64,000 nucleotides of DNA from Oreohelix idahoensis (GCA_024509875.1 JAMPIV010022926.1:670001-734000); one strand, 5' to 3'. Shown: positions 47,531-62,640, numbered from the stretch's first letter. The notes: generated by a model from the sequence alone, not told the origin. Translations and numbers: made by a program.

Positions 47531-48030
47531 ATATTTACCATGGGTTCGAAACCTTGTGGCGTTACGCTGCAGTCTATCGAGCTGTAAATGAGTACCTAAT
47601 TCTGCTCTTGAGTTAAGGAGACAGAGGTAGCGAGGAAGAGAAACGGTCATACAACCTCATAATGCTGGACCTAGTTTGGGGAAGTTTCTGACACTTCACT
47701 CCCCTACGACACTATCTGATATGGGACTACTTTTACCTTTACATTTAACGGTCTATGCTTTTGGGAATGGATGAGCTGAATAAACATGTGAAATAGAGCG
47801 CAGGCTTAACAGATGGGGTTTTTTTAAATTTTTATACTTTAGTTTACTTGTAATGCATGCGAGGTCGCTTCGTTGCTTGTATATTTTATTTTTAGCCATA
47901 GCTTATATGTGTTTATGAATATTAATCCAGATCTTTGCGCACTTCATCTGTGCCAATTTTCTCATTTTTACCTCACTTTTATGTTCATGACTTTCTCTAA
48001 ATTCACGGACCATATAAATTTTAACAGAAA
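47531..48030. other. Unassigned non-coding sequence
   Basis: No gene recognised. The last three bases before the next element (48031-48033) are TTA, its target duplication. Confidence 0.4.
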
Positions 48031-48033
48031 TTA

Positions 48034-50287
48034 CACTAGTCAACAACCAAAATGTACCAGAAATGAAAATAGCTGATCTTAACTAATTTTGGTGTGCTGA
48101 AAACGAAAATGACATTAAAAAATGTTGATTGGCTCTAGTTTTCAAGATATATGCTACTAGTTTATTTAATTACGGTAAATTTATATATATATGACGCAAC
48201 TGTTGTGGGCGATTGCATAATTTTTTTCTAATGACCAATAAAAATGTTACTAGAAGTTGATGATGCAATCCTACCTATGATTACATCACCTTTGTGAATA
48301 AATACCTTATCTCTGATAAAATTTTGCCATTAGTTAGTGCATTTGTCCTTATCAAAAGTATCGTAGTTAGAAATGCCAGAAGGCGTACAGTTTGTATTTT
48401 GGCTGCAGAATAGGAGATCAAGATAAGAGCTGGGTGCCACACATATGCTGCAATACATGTGCAGCACATCTTAAACTGTGGTTGACTGGCAAAAGGCAAG
48501 CTATGCCTTTTGCAGTCCCAATGATTTGGAGAGAGCCCACTGATCATCTCAACAACTGTTACTTTTGCATGGTCCCTCCAATTGGGAAAGGCATATCAAA
48601 GAAGAAAAAATGGACTGGAATATCCAAACATCCCCTCTGCAATACTTCCGGTACCACATGGCGATGACCTACCAGTTCCCAAAGTGCCAGAATCCTTTTC
48701 AGCTGCTTCCACTGATGAAGAGGACATTGGTGGTCCTGAACCATCAACCTCAAGTGACACAGATTTTGAGCAAACTACATCCACTAACCCAAGGTGAACT
48801 GAATGATCTTGTAAGAGATCTGAATTTACCGAAGAACAAGGCGGAGCTTTTGGGTTCCAGATTGCAACAGTGGAATCTCCTGGCAGAAGATGTTACAATT
48901 TCTGTGTATAGGAACCGCCAGAAGCCGCTTATTACATTCTTTTTCAAAGAGGGTGACCTTTCTGCGTGCCACAACATTTCTGGTTTAATGGCAGCCCTCA
49001 CCATCAATTACATACCGGAAGAGTGGAGGCTTTTCATTGATTCATCCAAGACAAGTCTTAAAGCTGTTTTGTTGAATAATGGTAATGTGTTACCGTCAAT
49101 TCCAGTTGGTCACGCAGTTCATATGAAAGAAACTTATGAAAACATTAGGCAGCTTTTGAAGTGTATAAACTACGATCATCATCATTGGTCACTTTGCGGT
49201 GACTTAAAAGTGGTCGCTCTTTTGCTTGGACTACAGGGTGGATACACCAAGTACTGTTGCTTTCTCTGTGAGTGGGATAGCCGTGTACGAAGTGACCATT
49301 ACATCAGAAGACATTGGCCAATCAGGCAGTCATTGCAGCCTGCAGTATGAACGTTGAGAACCCAGCAGTTGTCGACACAAGCAAGATTTTGTTGCCACCC
49401 TTGCACATTAAGCTGGGTCTCATGAAAAAACTTTGTCAAGGCAATGGAGAAAACAGATGAGGCTTTCAAATACCTCATCAGAAAATTTCCAAGACTGAGT
49501 GAAGCTAAAATAAGAGAGGGAGTATTTGTTGGTCCGCAAATTCGAAAACTTCTTCATGATGACGAGTTTCTTTGCGTGTTGCATGGCAAGGAAAAAGCAG
49601 CATGGCTAGCATTTAAGTCAGTGGTGGACAATTTTCTTGGAAACAACAGATCTGATAATTACAATGAAATTGTAGAAAATCTCCTTCAGAAGTATAAGAG
49701 TCTTGGCTGCAACATGTCTTTGAAAATTCATTTTCTGGATTCTCATCTGGATTTCTTTACGTCAAACTGTGGAGCGGTCAGTGATGAGCATGGTGAACGA
49801 TTTCACCAGGACATTGCTGCTATGGAGACAAGGTATCAAGGCAATTGGAGCCCTTCAATGCTTGTTGATTACTGTTGGACTGTGACAAGAGACACCTCAT
49901 CGATTGACTACAAGAAGCAAACAAAGAGAGCTCGAACAGCGACTGAATAATGACGGAATGGGTTCAAATGTGCCTTTTTAAAGCATGATATGTGAACTTT
50001 AAATAATGTTTTTTTTTTTTCTATCATTTTATGTTAAAATATCAATTAATTGAGTATGTAACCACAATTTTTATAATGCTAAAGTAGAAAGACTAGCTGT
50101 TTAGCCCAGAGAAGTAAACAAGCATACATTATTTGTATTACTGTAATGTAAATTCATCATTTAAAAAAAAAACCAGAGCCAATCGGTGAATTTCATTATG
50201 ATATTTGAAATCAGCATGTCAAAATCAATAAGAAATGGTACATTTAATTTCTGGTACAAAAAACTTTTGAAAATTTGTTGACTAGTG
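48034..50287 (+). mobile_element. CACTA-like DNA transposon, 2254 bp
   Basis: The ends are CACTAGTCAACAA and TTGTTGACTAGTG, flanked by TTA at 48031-48033 and 50288-50290. The inverted similarity continues in blocks (TGTACCAGAAAT, TGCTGA, GATTGGCTCT) for about 130 bp on each side. A CACTA terminus with a 3-bp duplication is the mark of the CACTA/EnSpm (CMC) group. Inside is one broken gene. Confidence 0.85.
48384..49950 (+). pseudogene. Candidate CACTA-like transposase of an uncharacterised animal family
   Basis: Sense starts near 48384. First comes a cysteine/histidine-rich part ('YFGCRIGDQDKSW', 'HICCNTCAAHL', 'NNCYFCMVPP'), probably zinc-binding. Then come 'LTQGELNDLVRDLNLPKNKA', 'HAVHMKETYENIRQ', 'CGDLKVVALLLGLQGGYTK' followed by 'CCFLCEWDSR', and finally 'VFVGPQIRKLL', 'SLKIHFLDSHLDFF' and 'SDEHGERFHQDI'. 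I recall proteins of this type as common, uncharacterised and repetitive in invertebrate genomes. The aspartate in 'CGDL' plus 'TKYCCFLC' resembles the D and C-x2-C spacing in plant CACTA transposases. Frameshifts lie near 48620 and 48775, and another break near 49350. Host-gene status is unlikely because it is bounded by the element's repeats. Confidence 0.75.
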
Positions 50288-50290
50288 TTA

Positions 50291-51002
50291 TCGGCTGCTC
50301 CACGCCTGGTTTATTCACAGTGTAGATCTTCAGCGTGAAAACCATACCATGTGTGTAATAGTAATTGGTCTCAGGCTAGCAGACTTCCTCTCGTAGGTCA
50401 AAAAAGAGAGCTCATAAGATGTCCGAAAATCAAGAAGGGTAAAACAAAGAAATAATGAAAGAGATAATACTTGTACAAATAATAAGCATACGATTGGCTA
50501 AGTGGTTAGAGCACATGCTTCTCGCGGTAAAGTTACCGGGCGCATCTTTATGTGCTGCTTTCATGTACCAATTTCATTCTCATACTGTTATATGAGGTAG
50601 GTGCAAGAGGTCTAGTGGCTGCCTCAATGCTTGATGTACTGAAACTGTTGGGTTTGAAAGGGCATTCAAGAACAATGGCACTTAAGAGACTCAGTGATAC
50701 TGTGGCAGTGCATCGTGATGGCTGTGGAACAACCGCAACGGGCTATATAATTCAGGACAGTAATTTATTTTCAACATATGAGTTACTTTCACAAATAGCC
50801 TCCAGCTGGCAGACAAACACGAGTGAAGTTGAACGCTGCAACCAAGGTGGAGTTGGTTAAATTCTCTGCACGTGTTAACAGGAGGCTGACATTTGGGAGA
50901 CATACCCTAAGTGCCACACCCCCCCCCCCCCCAAATGTAAAGGAGATCGCGTCCTATTGTATTAATTCTGACCTGTAATAATTGTCTTTAATTCTCCCCC
51001 TC

Positions 51003-51004
<2 letters not shown>
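50291..51004. other. Unassigned; tRNA-like A-box segment
   Basis: Near 50492 the stretch TGGCTAAGTGGTTAGAGCAC looks like the 5' half of a tRNA or SINE, but no B box follows, so it is not called as a tRNA gene. A poly(C) run lies at 50920-50933. Confidence 0.35.

Positions 51005-51060
<56 letters not shown>
51005..51060. repeat. (TA)n microsatellite
   Basis: 28 TA units leading into a (GA)n array. Confidence 0.95.
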
Positions 51061-51251
<191 letters not shown>

Positions 51252-51326
51252 CCAATCAACTTCGTTGACTTTCTATTAGTTAGAATTATCTACGACTACT
51301 TCTTCTTTTTTCGTCGTCATTCGCTC

Positions 51327-51590
51327 TCAAATAAATACAGCCATGCCTCTAATAAAGCTGGCAGTCTGTCTCAGGCTTCTCTCGTAACCATAAAGCCTCT
51401 CCATCAGCTGGGATGGAGAAGGCCACACAGCTACCCTGCTCCTCTCGTGGAGTCGACAGTTTTGGAGTACGTGTTCTATTGTCTGTTTCTCCTCGTCACA
51501 AGGGCAGTTAACTGTCGGTCTGACTTTCAATTAATTGTACAGATGGTATCTGAGTCTGCAATGGGCAGTTCTTGGTCTTAAAATTATCAT
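51327..51590 (-). pseudogene. LINE C-terminal fragment with Cys-rich motif
   Basis: Minus-strand sense: 'RTAHCRLRYHLYN', a break, then a 67-residue frame with 'NCPCDEEKQTIEHVLQNC' and 'VWPSPSQLMERLYG'. This C-x-C ... H-x4-C arrangement after an 'H-RL--HL' motif is found at the extreme C-terminus of many RNase H-bearing LINE proteins. Everything upstream is missing. Confidence 0.7.
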
Positions 51591-51738
51591 TTAGTCTCTT
51601 CTTGGTAATATATGGTATGGTTCTGTTGTATCGGAGTCTAAATGTTACTTATGTCATTTATCTCCAGTTATTTCTGATTTTACATATGAAGAGATAAAAG
51701 CAAAAATCAGAAATCAGATATATATATATATATATATA

Positions 51739-52323
51739 CAGGGTGTCCATAAAAGAATGTACCTATCGCGGAAAAACCTTTACTGGACTCTCGTACCTGG
51801 ACATGCTCGACAATTGGATGATGCCCCAACTTGAAGAGGACTCACGGGATTTCGTTTTCCAACAAGATGGAGCTCCACCCCACTACCATGGAGCAGTGAA
51901 AGGGTACCTCAATGAACATCTCCCACAACGGCGGATTGATCGCACTGGTCCTGACGATGCAGTGTTGCTGAGATGGCCCCCGAGGTCCCCAGACATGACA
52001 CCATGTGATTTCTTTTTATGGGGCTTCATCAAGGACAGAGTCTTTGTCCCACCGTTGCCTCGAGATCTGGTGGAGCTGAGAGAGCGGATCATTGGAGTCT
52101 TTGCTGCTGTTACAGGAGATATGCTGCTTCGAGTGTGGTAAGAAATAGACTTTCGACTAGATATCTGTCGCGTCACGAAGGGTGCACATATTGAGTCTGT
52201 GTAAGGTATGCTTAAAAACTTGCAGAGATTATCTTACTTTTGTGATAGAAAGCATCCTCGTACCACATCATGGGGCCGAGATTAAATTTTTTGAAAAGAG
52301 TACAATCTTTTATGGACACCCTG
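51739..52323 (+). mobile_element. Short Tc1/mariner element, internally deleted
   Basis: It is 585 bp with ends CAGGGTGTCCATAAAAGA and TCTTTTATGGACACCCTG, flanked by TA on both sides (51737-51738 and 52324-52325), inside a TA-rich target. Only the C-terminal part of the transposase gene remains. Confidence 0.95.
51743..52203 (+). pseudogene. Tc1/mariner transposase, C-terminal catalytic part
   Basis: The frame is open from within the left terminal repeat (no ATG at its start) for 132 residues: 'LDMLDNWMMPQLEED', 'FQQDGAPPHYHGAVKGYLNE' (second catalytic Asp near residue 41), 'WPPRSPDMTPCDFFLWGFIKD' (third catalytic acid near residue 73-79). After a TAA at 52139-52141 the family's usual end 'EIDFRLDICRVTKGAHIE' is still readable. 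The DNA-binding domain and the first catalytic Asp are absent, so it cannot act as a transposase. Confidence 0.9.
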
Positions 52324-52480
52324 TATATTAGAAGTTCATATATGTTAAATGTTTGTTTATGATAGATGTTTGTATATGTTTGATTTTTGTATACAGGCAT
52401 ACCTCGTTCATTCGACATGTTTGGTTCCAGGCCACTGTCTTAAAAAGAAAATCTATGCCAAGCGAAACATGACCCTTATT

Positions 52481-53460
52481 TAGGGTTCCCATAATGTTTT
52501 GTTAAAAAACCGGGACATTTCCAAATTTTTACCTAAAAAACCCGGGACATTTCGTAAAAAAACGGGACATGTTAAAAATTAAGGTAAAGCACAAATAAAT
52601 CTGTTATATAATATATGTTGCACTTAAAATGAGATACTGGTATAAAAATACACACATTAACTAACACAACTTCCACTTTAAAAAAGAATTCTAAATTACA
52701 AACATACTTAATTAGAAAAATCGCACCTTTAAATAGTCAAGTTTATATTTCAGATTCATCAGAATATTTATCAGATTTATGGACCTATTCAAGAAGTTTT
52801 TTTTCTTCTGATATTTGGACATAGAACTCAGTACAAGAGAAATTCTTAAAATGGGTCTTTATAATGGTTAAAGCTTTCACTGTCTCAATTTTAAGTCTGT
52901 TTTTTTCGTCTGTCCAAAGCGCATTTATTAATGAAAAAACACGTTCAACAGCTGCATTGGATCCTGGCAGTGCCAAACAAAAACTAACTAGGCATTTCAG
53001 GTTCTCAGCATTTATATCCTGCGTTGTAAAATGAGCGAACATCTCACACCATTTTTCACTGACACTTTGATCCTTCAGTTCACCCCACACATCAAATTTG
53101 CTTTCACAATATTTTTTCACATATGCAAACTCATCAAATAAGTCCTCTTCATTCACAGTAAAATTTGGTGACACTGTCTTCATGAATATGTAGCTTTCTT
53201 GGATATTCTTCCAAGTCACAGACTCCTTTCCCTTCAAATTGATCCAATCCATAGACTGAAGAGGCGTAAGAAATGGTGCACACCACTCCTGAATATATTC
53301 AATGCAGGTGTCATAGAAATCTACTGCATCCGTTACCCAAAGATTTTTTTTTCAGGAAGGACCCTTAAAAAGCGGGACATTTGGAATAAATTCGGGACAC
53401 CGGGACATTTTATCAAAAAACGGGACTGTCCCGGGAAAAACGGGACGAATGGGAACCCTA
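52481..53460 (-). mobile_element. Short hAT element, internally deleted
   Basis: It is 980 bp with ends TAGGGTTCCCAT and ATGGGAACCCTA, flanked by an exact 8-bp duplication CCCTTATT (52473-52480 and 53461-53468). Sub-terminal regions are rich in the word CGGGACATTT or CGGGAC on both sides, probably as transposase-binding sites. Confidence 0.95.
52785..53252 (-). pseudogene. hAT transposase C-terminal dimerisation part
   Basis: A 155-residue frame ending near the left end of the element. 'CLVSFCLALPGSNAAVERVFSLINALW' (in two parts, residues about 87-113) followed by 'KNRLKIETVKALTIIKTHF' is the hAT C-terminal dimerisation motif. The BED finger and most of the catalytic domain are absent. It would be a remnant of a larger autonomous element. 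Confidence 0.9.
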
Positions 53461-54098
53461 CCCTTATTCCCCGCTGAAGGAAGTACAGTACTGGAATGTT
53501 CATATATGTAAATTACAAACCTAACTAATCCAATTTTTTTTTCTTTTTTAAAAAAAAAATAAAGTTTTGCCTCGTTTTGGCGAGGCGCGTCCCGTTCAAC
53601 CTAGTCGGTTATATTAGGGCGCATGTCCAAATATAAAAGACCCTTAGGTGTGGTATGTAGTTACTAATCCACTTAAAATTTCAACAATGTAAAACAGTAT
53701 TTTATTTATCTATAGCCGTAGTATTCGTCTTTTGATAGCTACAACTGCCGAGTTATTGAAGGAAGTCTTAAGGAAAAGCCACAACTTTTAGATCGACAGT
53801 CCATTCTTCACAACAATAAAATATCGTATCAAAATAGTGAAATAACTTTGGAAGCACATTTTTGATCACAAAATAGCAGAGTTACATCACAATGATGCGC
53901 GTGAAATGCGACAACAACTCATTGAGTCACAAGTATCCGAGAGAACAAATGGAAGCGGTTTCGGAAAAGTGTCATGTCGAAAAAGTGTCGTATGAGCGAG
54001 TCAAGGAGTCATATCAAGGAAATGGGTGTTAATTGAAAACTGTCATATGAGTGAAGCGTCGAAAAGCGAATCGTAGTAAAGCGGGATATTACTGTATG

Positions 54099-54957
54099 CT
54101 AAACATCTGCATACGTTTGATAATTGTATATGTTAGATATTTCAATGATAATGGGAGCAAACCAACTATCTGTTCTTCTTATTGTTAGTCCTTCAGCACA
54201 TACTTAAGCATAAGCCTACAAATTAGTGCATTCGCGCTCTTGTTTCTTACGCACGGCGGTTTGCGAAGGACACTTTAGTTTTTCCTGACCGCGCTATTTA
54301 TAGCTATCGTGACAGAGGTCACGTGGTCAACTTCCTAACGGGAAAAAAATGTTGCGGTGTTTACTTTTGATAGGGCTTAATTAATGCTTTTAGGCTACTT
54401 TATTATTATAAATACCGGCTTTAATTTTGCGTTACGTTAGACTAGAAATGCTAGAGTAAATTTTAGAACAAGAACAAACACTTTATCACAATTGGAACAG
54501 AAGATATAATAGTCTGAAATAGTGTAAAATTTACGTTTTTTTAATATTTTGTTATGGTTTGTTTCTAATGCAATTTACACTAAAACGATCACAATCAACA
54601 TGCATAACAAATTACAGAAATCAAAAGTAGAAAACCTGCAGAAAATGGATATCATAGTTTTGTTTTGGATTCATGCGTCAAACATTAATTATTGAAACAT
54701 TAAATTGCAAGTCCACATTAATTACCTTAAAATAACACACCCAATTGTCCCCAAAACATGAGAGCTAACAATTATCTCTCAATCATACATCACGATGGTC
54801 ATGTAAAAATGAGTATGGTCATGAGTAAAACGAAATGTTCAGTTTAATAAATAAAACATTCACCCATTAAATGATTTCCACACTCTGTTAATTCTGTCAC
54901 TCTCACGCAACAACTGCCATAATTTGCTCTAGTCCCAAAATTTCGCTCAATTATCAT
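54099..54957. other. Unassigned non-coding sequence
   Basis: No gene recognised. It is AT-rich. Confidence 0.4.
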
Positions 54958-55805
54958 TCACACTTCCTTTTTTTTTATAGAAGGAATCTGTACACTCACA
55001 GATGGTGAAATTTGTAACAAATGAGTTTCCATTATAAATTTTAATTGGGAAGTTATATTTTTAATACCGCTGGCGCGTCTTTCAATTTTGGAAATAGTGG
55101 AATGTACAAATTCTCCTCCTTGCTCTCCATGCATGCCCATTCCAAAGCCATGAGTTCTGATCCAGTCTGCGTTTTTTTTTCTAATATGTGCTGTTTAGGA
55201 ATTGTCTTACTGGGGAATAGCTTTCTGAACAAAGACATATATGTCTCTATTGATGCTGTTATTGATTCTTTACTAATTGGTTTACTGTGTGATATTTTGT
55301 TGTGTACTTTCTCAAATGCTTCGTTCAGTGAGTTGAATTGTTCTTGGGCAATAAAAGCTATGTCAGCTATATCTTGTTTGTCTGTAATTTTCAGTGTTTA
55401 TGTAATGATTGCTCTTGTAAGATCTTTATAAACTTTTTGTGTGAGATATCTGTGGCAGTGATTTCCTATGAAGGCTCTGCTATGATAAGCCTGTGGTATG
55501 ATTCTGTGTTTGGCTAGTACCTTTTTTTCCGATAGTAACTTGGCTGTTTCAAGACACTTCTCATTATGCCTCCTTCTTCCGTTTTGTATTCGTAAGTAAC
55601 ACTTCCTACAAAATATAGTCGAATGCTCTGTCGGTTTATCATCTGATACGTTAATTCCAAACTCAAAGAACAGATCACTAACGTAATTCCAACAGTTCAG
55701 TGCATTCCGTTTTGAACTTTTTGTTTGGGAAGTTAATGCTCTCTTGCCACAGGCTCTGCACAGTGCACTGGCACAATTCATATGATTCAACAAAGTATGT
55801 TCCAT
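54958..55805 (-). pseudogene. Zinc-finger protein of an uncharacterised, probably transposon-related family
   Basis: The frame of about 283 codons begins at an ATG. An N-terminal zinc-binding part has 'CRACGKRA' near residue 16 and 'FCRKCYLRIQN' near residue 65 (two C-x2-C pairs), followed by 'HSRAFIGNHCHRYL' near residue 108. After an in-frame TAA at about 55398-55400 the sense continues, 'NSLNEAFEKVHNKI' and 'YMSLFRKLFPSKTIPKQHILE'. After a shift in a run of nine A/T near 55172-55180 it ends 'GFGMGMHGEQGGEFVHS' and 'IKKKEV'. Similar unnamed proteins, as I recall them, are repetitive in cnidarian and mollusc genomes. The function is unknown. No terminal repeats were found. Confidence 0.65.
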
Positions 55806-59439
<3,634 letters not shown>

Positions 59440-59561
59440 ATGCTAATAACTGATGTCCTTACTGTGTGTCTTGCCTGCTGCAAAGTTCTTTCCTTACCTC
59501 TCGTTCTACGTTCCATGGACACTTGTCTGTTTCTTTCCATCTACTTCTTACTGGTACAGAC

Positions 59562-60150
59562 AGACACCTTCACATACCTAGGATGCATAGTAACACCAGA
59601 CGGCGGGGCAGGCAAAGACATCAACATCAGAATGAATAAAGCAAGAACAGCCTTTTTTAGCCTAAACAACATCGGGAAGTCCTCTCAATACAGCACAAGC
59701 ACAAAATTAAAATTATATCAGAGCTGTGTGCTTTCTGTGCTTCTCTGTGGTGCGGAATGCTGGAGAGTTACAGAGAAGGAAATGTCGAAATTGTCCTCTT
59801 TTCACACAACATGCCTTAGAAAAATTCACCGCATCTTTTGGCCGAATAGCATCACCAACCAAGATCTGCTTACTCGGAGCAAGCACACCATCATAGCTGG
59901 CAGACGCTGGAGCTGGGTTGGCATGTCCCCAGAAGAGACCCCGATGCCATCACAGGAACAGCTATGCTTTGGACCCCTGAAGGAGAACGAAAGAGAGGCC
60001 GACCAAAAACAACCTGGCGGAGGACTGTGGAGGCTGAGATGCAAAGAATGAACCAGAGTTGGGGCACTGTACGAAGGATGGCCACCGATCGAGCAAAGTG
60101 GAATCAATTTATTGTTGCCCTACAAGACGCCACTAGGCGTGATGGCCACT
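59562..60150 (+). pseudogene. LINE B reverse transcriptase, post-RT region
   Basis: Sense begins 'TDTFTYLGCIVTPDGG', then 'INIRMNKARTAFFSLNNI', 'LLCGAECWRVTEKEM', 'SFHTTCLRKIHRIFWPN' and 'RRWSWVGM', in a frame that closes at 60049. After a shift near 59960 it ends in the frame 'GERKRGRPKTTWRRTVEAEM', 'GTVRRMATDRAKWNQF' and 'RRDGH'. This is the post-RT domain of a LINE; the catalytic motifs upstream are lost. The ATG at 59440 is upstream of the homology and not meaningful. Confidence 0.85.
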
Positions 60151-60200
60151 GACTGCTTTGACGGTCGGTGGTTAAGGATCTAAGACTCCTTACTGGGGAT
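59562..60200 (+). mobile_element. LINE family B, 3' part
   Basis: A 5'-truncated LINE. The 3' non-coding end (GACTGCTTTGACGGTCGG, GGTTAAGGATCTAAGACTCC) is followed by ATTATTAT-rich sequence. The same end is used by the SINE-like element at 1662-1860. Confidence 0.85.
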
Positions 60201-61287
60201 GAATATTATTATATTCAATTTTTTTCTACATGTACTTATTTAACCAGTTTTAACTGCATGTTAACCTCAGATGTCAAAGTCTGCATATTCATGGATCAAT
60301 GTTTGGTATTGGCGCTATGAATACTGAATTTATGTACAATGACTTCTAACTGGCTTATACCTACAGTTGTCAAGCTTTGGGCATATTTTTCACGCATTTT
60401 GTAACATCATTTCATCGCACGCACGTTGTAATCGTTACACACAGCTGTAGAGTACACCACTGCCATGGTTGTTACAGTTCAACGCTTCGTGTACCCTATC
60501 ACTTTTGTGAAATACGATCATATTTACGTAACGTGTTATCTCCGTGTCAGTACACTAATCAAGCCTCTGCTATTCTTTCATTCTATCTTCTAACTCGTTC
60601 ACTAATGCACTCTGTCACATTTGTATTTCAAGGTACGCAGATTTACGGCAACCATCCGTTATTTACATTGTATTTGCAATACTGTATAAGATTGATGCCA
60701 TTGGCGAATTTAGGAACTTTTTTCGCGATGTGCTTTTGGTGTGGGATGTGCCTGTTGTGGGGATCAATCTTGAAAGTATCCTCTGTTCTCAAAGTAGGTC
60801 ATTCATTGTGAAGTGATACATACTAAATGACACTGATCATTTTCTTTAAAAGCGAATACAAATATTTCACAATGAGTACGTAATCTAACGTTTTTGTTTA
60901 TAAGCGAAAAAAAAAAAAAAAAAAAAAAACTGAACTACAGCATGTATTAGAAACAAAAATTGGGACGAGATCTTAAGCCTCCTTTACATCATTGACAGGT
61001 GGACAGCATTAACTTAGAGGTGATAGAGTTGTGTAATGTAAACTAAAGAGATTAGCGCGGGTAGTAGAGAATAATGGAAGTGTGCTGTATTCGCAACGTA
61101 CAGCAGGTAAGGCTGGGAAAGTTTAGACAGGAAAGCGTGAAGTATTTACAATATGTTACCAACTTTTAAAATACAAACACAATTTTGGTAAAGTACATCT
61201 GCACTTTACCTGAACTAGTCTGAGTCATTTCTCAAATCTACCTCTTTCGTTGCTCAGCAATTTTTAAGTCTACCTACGGATATATAT
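60201..61287. other. Unassigned non-coding sequence
   Basis: A 144-residue open frame at 60377-60811 has no recognised motif and is not claimed. A poly(A) run lies at 60907-60929. Confidence 0.35.
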
Positions 61288-61508
61288 GGAGCCACGGTAG
61301 CATAGTGGTTAGTGCACTGGCTTCCTAGCTCAGTGGTCTATGGTTCGATCCCCAGATGAGGTGGGATTTTTTTAGGCCACAAACGGCTCCTGGGTCGACC
61401 CAGCCCCAACTGGGTACCAGAGCAACTCTGGGAAGGTTAAGGCGGCCGGCGTGATGTTGACCACGTCACCTCTAGTGTGCCGATGGTCAAGAAAATATGG
61501 GCCTAACA
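61288..61508 (+). mobile_element. tRNA-derived SINE
   Basis: The head has an A box (TAGCATAGTGGTTAGTGC) and a perfect B box (GGTTCGATCCC) at tRNA-like spacing. The body follows with GGCCACAAACGGCTCC, GGGTCGACCCAG and GGTACCAGAGCAACTCTGGG, and the end is GGTCAAGAAAATATGGGCCT followed by (AT)n. The A and B boxes would form an internal RNA polymerase III promoter. A fragment of its tail is at 23278-23316. Confidence 0.92.
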
Positions 61509-61534
61509 TATATATATATATATGCTTTTTCTGT

Positions 61535-62265
61535 TTCTTGATCTCTTCTATTATGATTTGCCTTCTACATTTTTAGTGGTGGGTTACTTTCCATTGCCTC
61601 TCTGACTTCACACACTATGCGACAGTGAAGATATATTATGTCGCCGAAGATTTCCAGTTTTTTCTCCAAGGTTATCTGCTTCAGGTTGTTATCAAACTCT
61701 GTTGACAAGGCTTCGTCCAGCTCTTCCCAAAGCCCTTTTGCATTGGCAGGTGTTAACTTGATAGCATCTCTTTTCCCGTCCGCGAATTGTGTGAGATCAT
61801 CATCAGGAAGATCAACTTGAATATTCTCCGCGCTGTGGATTGACTCCTGGGTGAGGTGTTCTAACGTCGTACCCGTCGTAACAGACCGTGCTGTTGATTT
61901 AGCACTGATGAGCTCCTACACCCCTTTTTCGTTCTGTGGACGTTCATGCCTCTCCGAGTAGAGAATTTCCTACCACAGGCACATGGAAATTCCAGCCGTT
62001 GGTCACAACTCGAAGTCTGTGTAACTGGTCTGGTCGATTCCAATAAGTCGCCTGTGGATTCATAATTCTCTCCCCCCCCCCTTTTTTTTTCGGTAAATCC
62101 TGTGGCATCTCTCTTGTGTGCGTCTGTCATATAGCAATAGTAACAGCTTACGGGGTGCCAACCCGGTTAGCCGGTTCCTAGTCTTTCCCAGTGTCATCTG
62201 TCTTTCCAGAAGGCGATCAGCCTTTTCCAGATTGTCAATGGTCTGACACCAAAAAAAAAAAATAA
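61535..62265 (-). pseudogene. LINE (family D), N-terminal part with zinc finger
   Basis: Minus-strand sense starts with 'NLEKADRLLERQMTLGKTRN' near 62250. After a frame change near 62080 it contains a finger 'CACGRKFSTRRGMNVHRTKKGC' in two parts (C-x-C ... H-x5-C) near 61915-61980. It continues without a stop through 'TQESIHSAENIQVDLPDDDL', 'LTPANAKGLWEELDEALST' and 'LEIFGDIIYLHCRIVCEVRE' to a TAG near 61570. This is the layout of the region before RT in a group of animal LINEs. The RT itself is absent. Confidence 0.65.
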
Positions 62266-62276
62266 TAATAAAATAA

Positions 62277-62640
62277 ACGGGTGCTTGCGTAGAATAGAAG
62301 GACTGAAATGGTATGACAAAGTCACAAATGTGGAATTGATGACAAGAACCAGACAAGTGCCAGTGGAACAAGAGCTGAGAAGAAGACGCTGCCGATGGAT
62401 AGGATACACATTGAGGAAACCTGTTGATAGCATTACAAGGCAGTCCTTGTTCTGGAATCCACAGGGAAAGAGAGGCAGAGGTAGACCAAAAAACACATGG
62501 AGAAGAGGGCTGGATACAGAGGTGAAAATGATGAGGAAAACATGGAAAGAGCTTGAGCAGATGGCACGGGACAGGAAGACTTGGCATCTGTTTGTTGAAG
62601 GCCTATGCTCCTCGGGGAGCTTAAGGGTATTGATTGACCA
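62277..62640 (+). mobile_element. LINE family A, best-preserved 3' end
   Basis: It begins abruptly after an A-rich run at 62248-62272, which may be a retroposition junction. It ends near 62635 with GGGGAGCTTAAGGGTATTGA. It serves as the reference copy for the family in this window. Confidence 0.88.

Larger units (their letters stand above)
52393..54098. mobile_element. Possible decayed DNA transposon enclosing the hAT element
   Basis: The left end TACAGGCATACCTCGTTCAT and the right end, read inversely TACAGTAATATCCCGCTTTA, are loosely similar. Nearby sequences on both sides carry related words (TTCGACATG; GTGTCATGTCGAAAA, near 53968-53984). No transposase remains. The assignment is weak. Confidence 0.35.

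Noticed and set aside
50485..50560. Possible tRNA gene
   Set aside because: Only an A-box-like half is present; no B box or acceptor stem pairing was found.
60377..60811. 144-residue open frame rich in Cys, His and aromatic residues
   Set aside because: No motif or neighbouring element supports coding.
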